A stretch of 44,494 nucleotides of DNA, from positions 1-44,494 of the forward strand of contig JAQVNZ010000003.1 in the NCBI GenBank assembly GCA_028702895.1. Reading direction: 5' to 3'. The position numbers and the translations under genes are program-made. Below, one piece after another: positions 42,303-44,494 of the stretch. Source of the DNA: Candidatus Iainarchaeum sp. (GTDB taxonomy: Archaea > Iainarchaeota > Iainarchaeia > Iainarchaeales > JAAZKV01). The notes under the pieces are model-generated. The model did no database searches. It saw nothing but the letters and a program-made list of their open reading frames with translations, and had not been told where the DNA came from. Numbering within the stretch: the first letter of the stretch is position 1; every line of letters starts with the position of its first letter.

Positions 42303-43355
42303 TTAATTTGATTCAACAGCATTAGTTATTTTTGTAGTAATTCTTCCATTAGAAATTTCTAGTCTAATCATTGACTTTTTACCAGTAAAAGAATCTAGTG
42401 AAACTTCAATATTAAAACTCGTATTAAAATCAATTGATTTGTTTAAATCTTTTATGAAAACTTCGTTAATAAAAATAGTGGCCATTTTATTTAATTTTAA
42501 ATTAAAATCTTGGAATAAATCTACTAAAAGTTCTTTATTATCTTGATTAGTTTGACCGAATAAAGAATTTTCAAAAGGTATTGCCATTGAACCTTCAATA
42601 AGATTTACTTGTTCTGAATAATAAGTCGCATTAAAATCTTCGCCTTTTACTTCAAAAAATAATTCTTCACCAACTTCGTTTAATTCAAATTCTTTTTCTA
42701 CAAAAAATATTTCTGGAATATTTGTTTTATTTTCTAATTCCATTAATTCAATTGAAACAATATTATTTCCTTGAAGTTTAATTGTTCCATTAACGCTTAT
42801 TTCATCATTTGCCATAGTTTCTAAATTTACTATTGCGAAAGTTGTTTCATATTCGAATAAAAATTTTCTTGAAAAATTCGCGTCCTTATGAATTAATTCA
42901 ATATTTTCTTTTGGTGTTATTATACTAACTCTTTTCATAGCTTGTTTGTCGCCATTAAAAAATTTTAATTCAAAAATTTCATTAACTACGTCTATTACAT
43001 TAATTTTTTTTCTTAAATTAATTTCAGCAAAATAAACCCACTTATCGGTATTATTACTAATGAATTGAGATGATTGGATTCTTGATACTCCTGGTATTGA
43101 TTGTATTTCTAAATCAATATCGTTTTTATTTAACTCGCTAGTCTCTACTGCAATTCTAATAAAATCTAGTTCTTGGATAACGCTTGTTTGAAAATTAATA
43201 TTATACTCGTAAATTGTTTGATTTTGTGGTACTAATGGTTGATTGTTTTGAGCAGGGGGTTGAGGGGCATAAATTAGTGCTGCTGCAAACATACTTCCAA
43301 CTAGTGCGATTAGGATAATAATTCCAATTATTTTTTGAAATAATTCTCGTTCCAT
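42303..43355 (-). CDS. Membrane-anchored extracytoplasmic protein of unknown function
   Basis: A 350-residue protein with an N-terminal signal anchor (about 8-30, KIIGIIILIALVGSMFAAALIYA), a Pro/Gln-rich linker (QPPAQNNQPLVPQNQ) and then a long beta-rich outer part. The outer part appears to contain several similar units of about 90 residues. Each has alternating hydrophobic strands and acidic surface (for example DFIRIAVETSELNKNDIDLEIQ, and LNKMATIFINEVFIKDLNKS). No domain is recognised. It is convergent with NAC and divergent from the FKBP gene, with its own promoter in the 95-base spacer at 43356-43450. An envelope chaperone or assembly role next to FKBP would be speculation. Confidence 0.7.
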   Translation of the reverse strand: MERELFQKIIGIIILIALVGSMFAAALIYAPQPPAQNNQPLVPQNQTIYEYNINFQTSVIQELDFIRIAVETSELNKNDIDLEIQSIPGVSRIQSSQFISNNTDKWVYFAEINLRKKINVIDVVNEIFELKFFNGDKQAMKRVSIITPKENIELIHKDANFSRKFLFEYETTFAIVNLETMANDEISVNGTIKLQGNNIVSIELMELENKTNIPEIFFVEKEFELNEVGEELFFEVKGEDFNATYYSEQVNLIEGSMAIPFENSLFGQTNQDNKELLVDLFQDFNLKLNKMATIFINEVFIKDLNKSIDFNTSFNIEVSLDSFTGKKSMIRLEISNGRITTKITNAVESN

Positions 43356-43450
43356 AAAATCACTAAATACATTTAAAAGTTCTTGCTAAGCTTTTTTTAT
43401 TATATTAATATAAGAAAATAAAGATAAAAGATTTATAAAGGTGTTTTTAA

Positions 43451-44188
43451 GTGACTGAAAAAAAAGAAGTTTTTGTTAAAAAAGAAAATCTCGATAAAAA
43501 AACTATTGTTAAAAAAATGGTTGAAGTGGATTTTATTGGAAAAGAATTATTGAATAATAGTATTTTTGATACTACTATGGAAAACGTTGCAAAAGAACAC
43601 AATTTTTTTGATCCTAAGAGAAAATATTCTCCTCTAACAATTATTATTGGTGAAAAAGAATTACATGCGAAAGTTGAAAAAGAATTAGAAACAATGAAAG
43701 CTGGGGAAGAAAAAACTGTTTTATTAAACGAAAAAGAAGGTTTTGGAGAAAGACAAGGAGATTATGTTAGAATATTACCTTTAAAAGTATTTAAAGAACA
43801 AAAAATGAATCCGGTTCCGGGATTAATAATTAATACTGGTAATTTAATTGGAAAAGTTCAAAGTGTTAGTGGTGGGAGAGTAAGAGTTGATTTTAATCAT
43901 CCATTAGCTGGAAGAAATTTAGAATATTATGTGAAAGTAAATAAAGAAATTAATAGCGTAAAAGAAAAGTCTGAAAAATTATTTGAAAAATATTATTCTC
44001 AAATTCCTGGATCTAAAAAGGAATTCAAAGAAGAAATTTTATACATAACTCTTCCTTCTAGTACATTAAAAAACTTGGATAAAATAAACAACACGATTAT
44101 TGAATTAGGAAAATCTTTGGGTGTTATAATAAAATTTGTTGAAGGAAAAGAAATAGTAAAAGTTGAAAATAAAGAAGTTCAAAACTGA
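43451..44188 (+). CDS. FKBP-type peptidyl-prolyl isomerase, SlyD-like
   Basis: A 245-residue FKBP with an inserted-in-flap (chaperone) domain, as in SlyD and archaeal long FKBPs. The FKBP part begins VEVDFIGKELLNNSIFDTT. The flap insertion includes NPVPGLIINTGNLIGKVQSVSGGRVRVDFNHPLAGRNLEY (about 120-160), with the conserved V-D-F-N-H-P-L-A-G. A C-terminal extension of about 80 residues after it is typical of archaeal members. No His-rich metal tail is present. The start is GTG 43451 with GGTG at 43440-43443 ahead. A TATA-like TTTATAAAG at 43431-43439 lies too close for that start, so a downstream Met (about 43517) cannot be excluded. Confidence 0.9.
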   Translation: MTEKKEVFVKKENLDKKTIVKKMVEVDFIGKELLNNSIFDTTMENVAKEHNFFDPKRKYSPLTIIIGEKELHAKVEKELETMKAGEEKTVLLNEKEGFGERQGDYVRILPLKVFKEQKMNPVPGLIINTGNLIGKVQSVSGGRVRVDFNHPLAGRNLEYYVKVNKEINSVKEKSEKLFEKYYSQIPGSKKEFKEEILYITLPSSTLKNLDKINNTIIELGKSLGVIIKFVEGKEIVKVENKEVQN

Positions 44189-44211
44189 GTTGTTGTTAAT
44201 TTAATTAATTT

Positions 44212-44494
44212 TTAATCTGATTTTATACAACGAATTGAGAATCCATCTGGGTTATTTTGACTAATTCTTGATTGAACTCCCCCAGTGTATATAAAATAAT
44301 ATTTTGTTTCGTTGTTACTTCCAATATCTGAAGTCCAAAATGTTGCTCGTTCGTCTGGTGTTTTATTAATATACTGAAAAAAAGGAGAGTATCCCATAGC
44401 TTTATAATTGAACATTCCTCCGGGTAATGCACTAAAGCCAGTTTCGTTAGTCCCTGTCGAGGGGGGAGCGTTATATGTTTTTTTTAATGTTGAT
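44212..44494 (-). CDS. FISUMP-domain protein, C-terminal part (gene begins beyond the window)
   Basis: An open frame runs from the window edge to the TAA at 44212-44214 and reads into TYNAPPSTGTNETGFSALPGG, then MFNYKAMGYSPFF...ATFWTSDIGSN, YYFIYTGGVQSR and NPDGFSIRCIKSD. This is the typical end of the Fibrobacter succinogenes major paralogous domain (GFSALPGG-x-R...W-S/T-S...GFSVRCV/I-K). These domains are found in bacterial and some archaeal surface proteins, often with pilin or lipoprotein N-termini. The N-terminal part is outside the window. It is the third outer-surface protein of this end of the window and may belong to the same pilin-like set. Confidence 0.85.
   Translation of the reverse strand, partial: STLKKTYNAPPSTGTNETGFSALPGGMFNYKAMGYSPFFQYINKTPDERATFWTSDIGSNNETKYYFIYTGGVQSRISQNNPDGFSIRCIKSD

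Noticed and set aside
1..44494. CRISPR arrays, tRNA, rRNA, transposases
   Set aside because: Looked for regular repeat-spacer patterns, GC-richer tRNA-like stretches and transposase motifs by eye; none found. Small RNAs without protein features could still be missed.

Overview
The window comes from a strongly AT-rich archaeal chromosome, most likely a small-genome (DPANN-type) archaeon. The archaeal assignment rests on both subunits of family D DNA polymerase, Orc1/Cdc6, Hel308, archaeal NAC, ribosomal proteins uS15 and eS1 (S3Ae), Bud32, CDP-archaeol synthase, an archaeosortase, archaeal SecD/SecF, SepF and UPF0147. Class III (archaellin/pilin-type) signal sequences and bacterial-type domains (DnaK/DnaJ/GrpE, GLUG repeats, a FISUMP domain) fit such lineages. 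The exact phylum cannot be fixed from this sequence alone. Coding density is high. Most plus-strand genes have a GGTGAT-like ribosome binding site a few bases before the start, and TTG or GTG starts occur.

Layout. 1-2150: the end of a tRNA-dihydrouridine synthase, an unknown protein, a GNAT acetyltransferase and a winged-helix regulator. 2150-6160: the grpE-dnaK-dnaJ chaperone block, with an operator-like repeat next to the divergent regulator and a hairpin terminator after dnaK. 6200-8800: a lipoprotein, Bud32, then uS15, a 31-residue ORF and eS1. The uS15 mRNA leader carries a long hairpin. 8800-10700: a membrane-lipid and surface cluster (DUF92, CarS, archaeosortase). 10780-13430: secF-secD on the minus strand. 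13670-15105: a NOG1-type GTPase and a NUDIX hydrolase. 15300-20560: UPF0147, DP1 and DP2. 20630-24900: a pilin-like GLUG protein, Orc1/Cdc6 and, divergent from it, SepF with a tail-anchored partner. 24960-34590: a minus-strand operon of three large surface proteins (1809, 561 and 835 residues). 34720-38570: Hel308, an unknown C-terminally anchored protein and a nucleotidyltransferase. 38680-39420: a compact micro-operon of four very small genes with strong Shine-Dalgarno sites and its own operator-like promoter. 39480-44494: a second pilin-like GLUG protein, an unknown protein, NAC, an anchored surface protein, an FKBP/SlyD isomerase and the end of a FISUMP-domain protein.

The genes fall into four themes. 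The first is protein folding and export: the DnaK system, NAC, FKBP and SecDF. The second is replication and repair: Orc1, PolD and Hel308. The third is translation: uS15, eS1, Bud32, NOG1 and Dus. The fourth is an elaborate cell surface: pilin-GLUG proteins, the three-gene surface operon, the archaeosortase and FISUMP. The most promising undescribed items are the micro-operon at 38683-39418, the candidate DnaK-operon regulator with its operator at 2170-2210, the hairpin leader of the uS15 mRNA, the three-gene surface operon, and the two pilin-GLUG genes that share a near-identical 5' cassette. I saw no CRISPR array, tRNA, rRNA or transposase gene.
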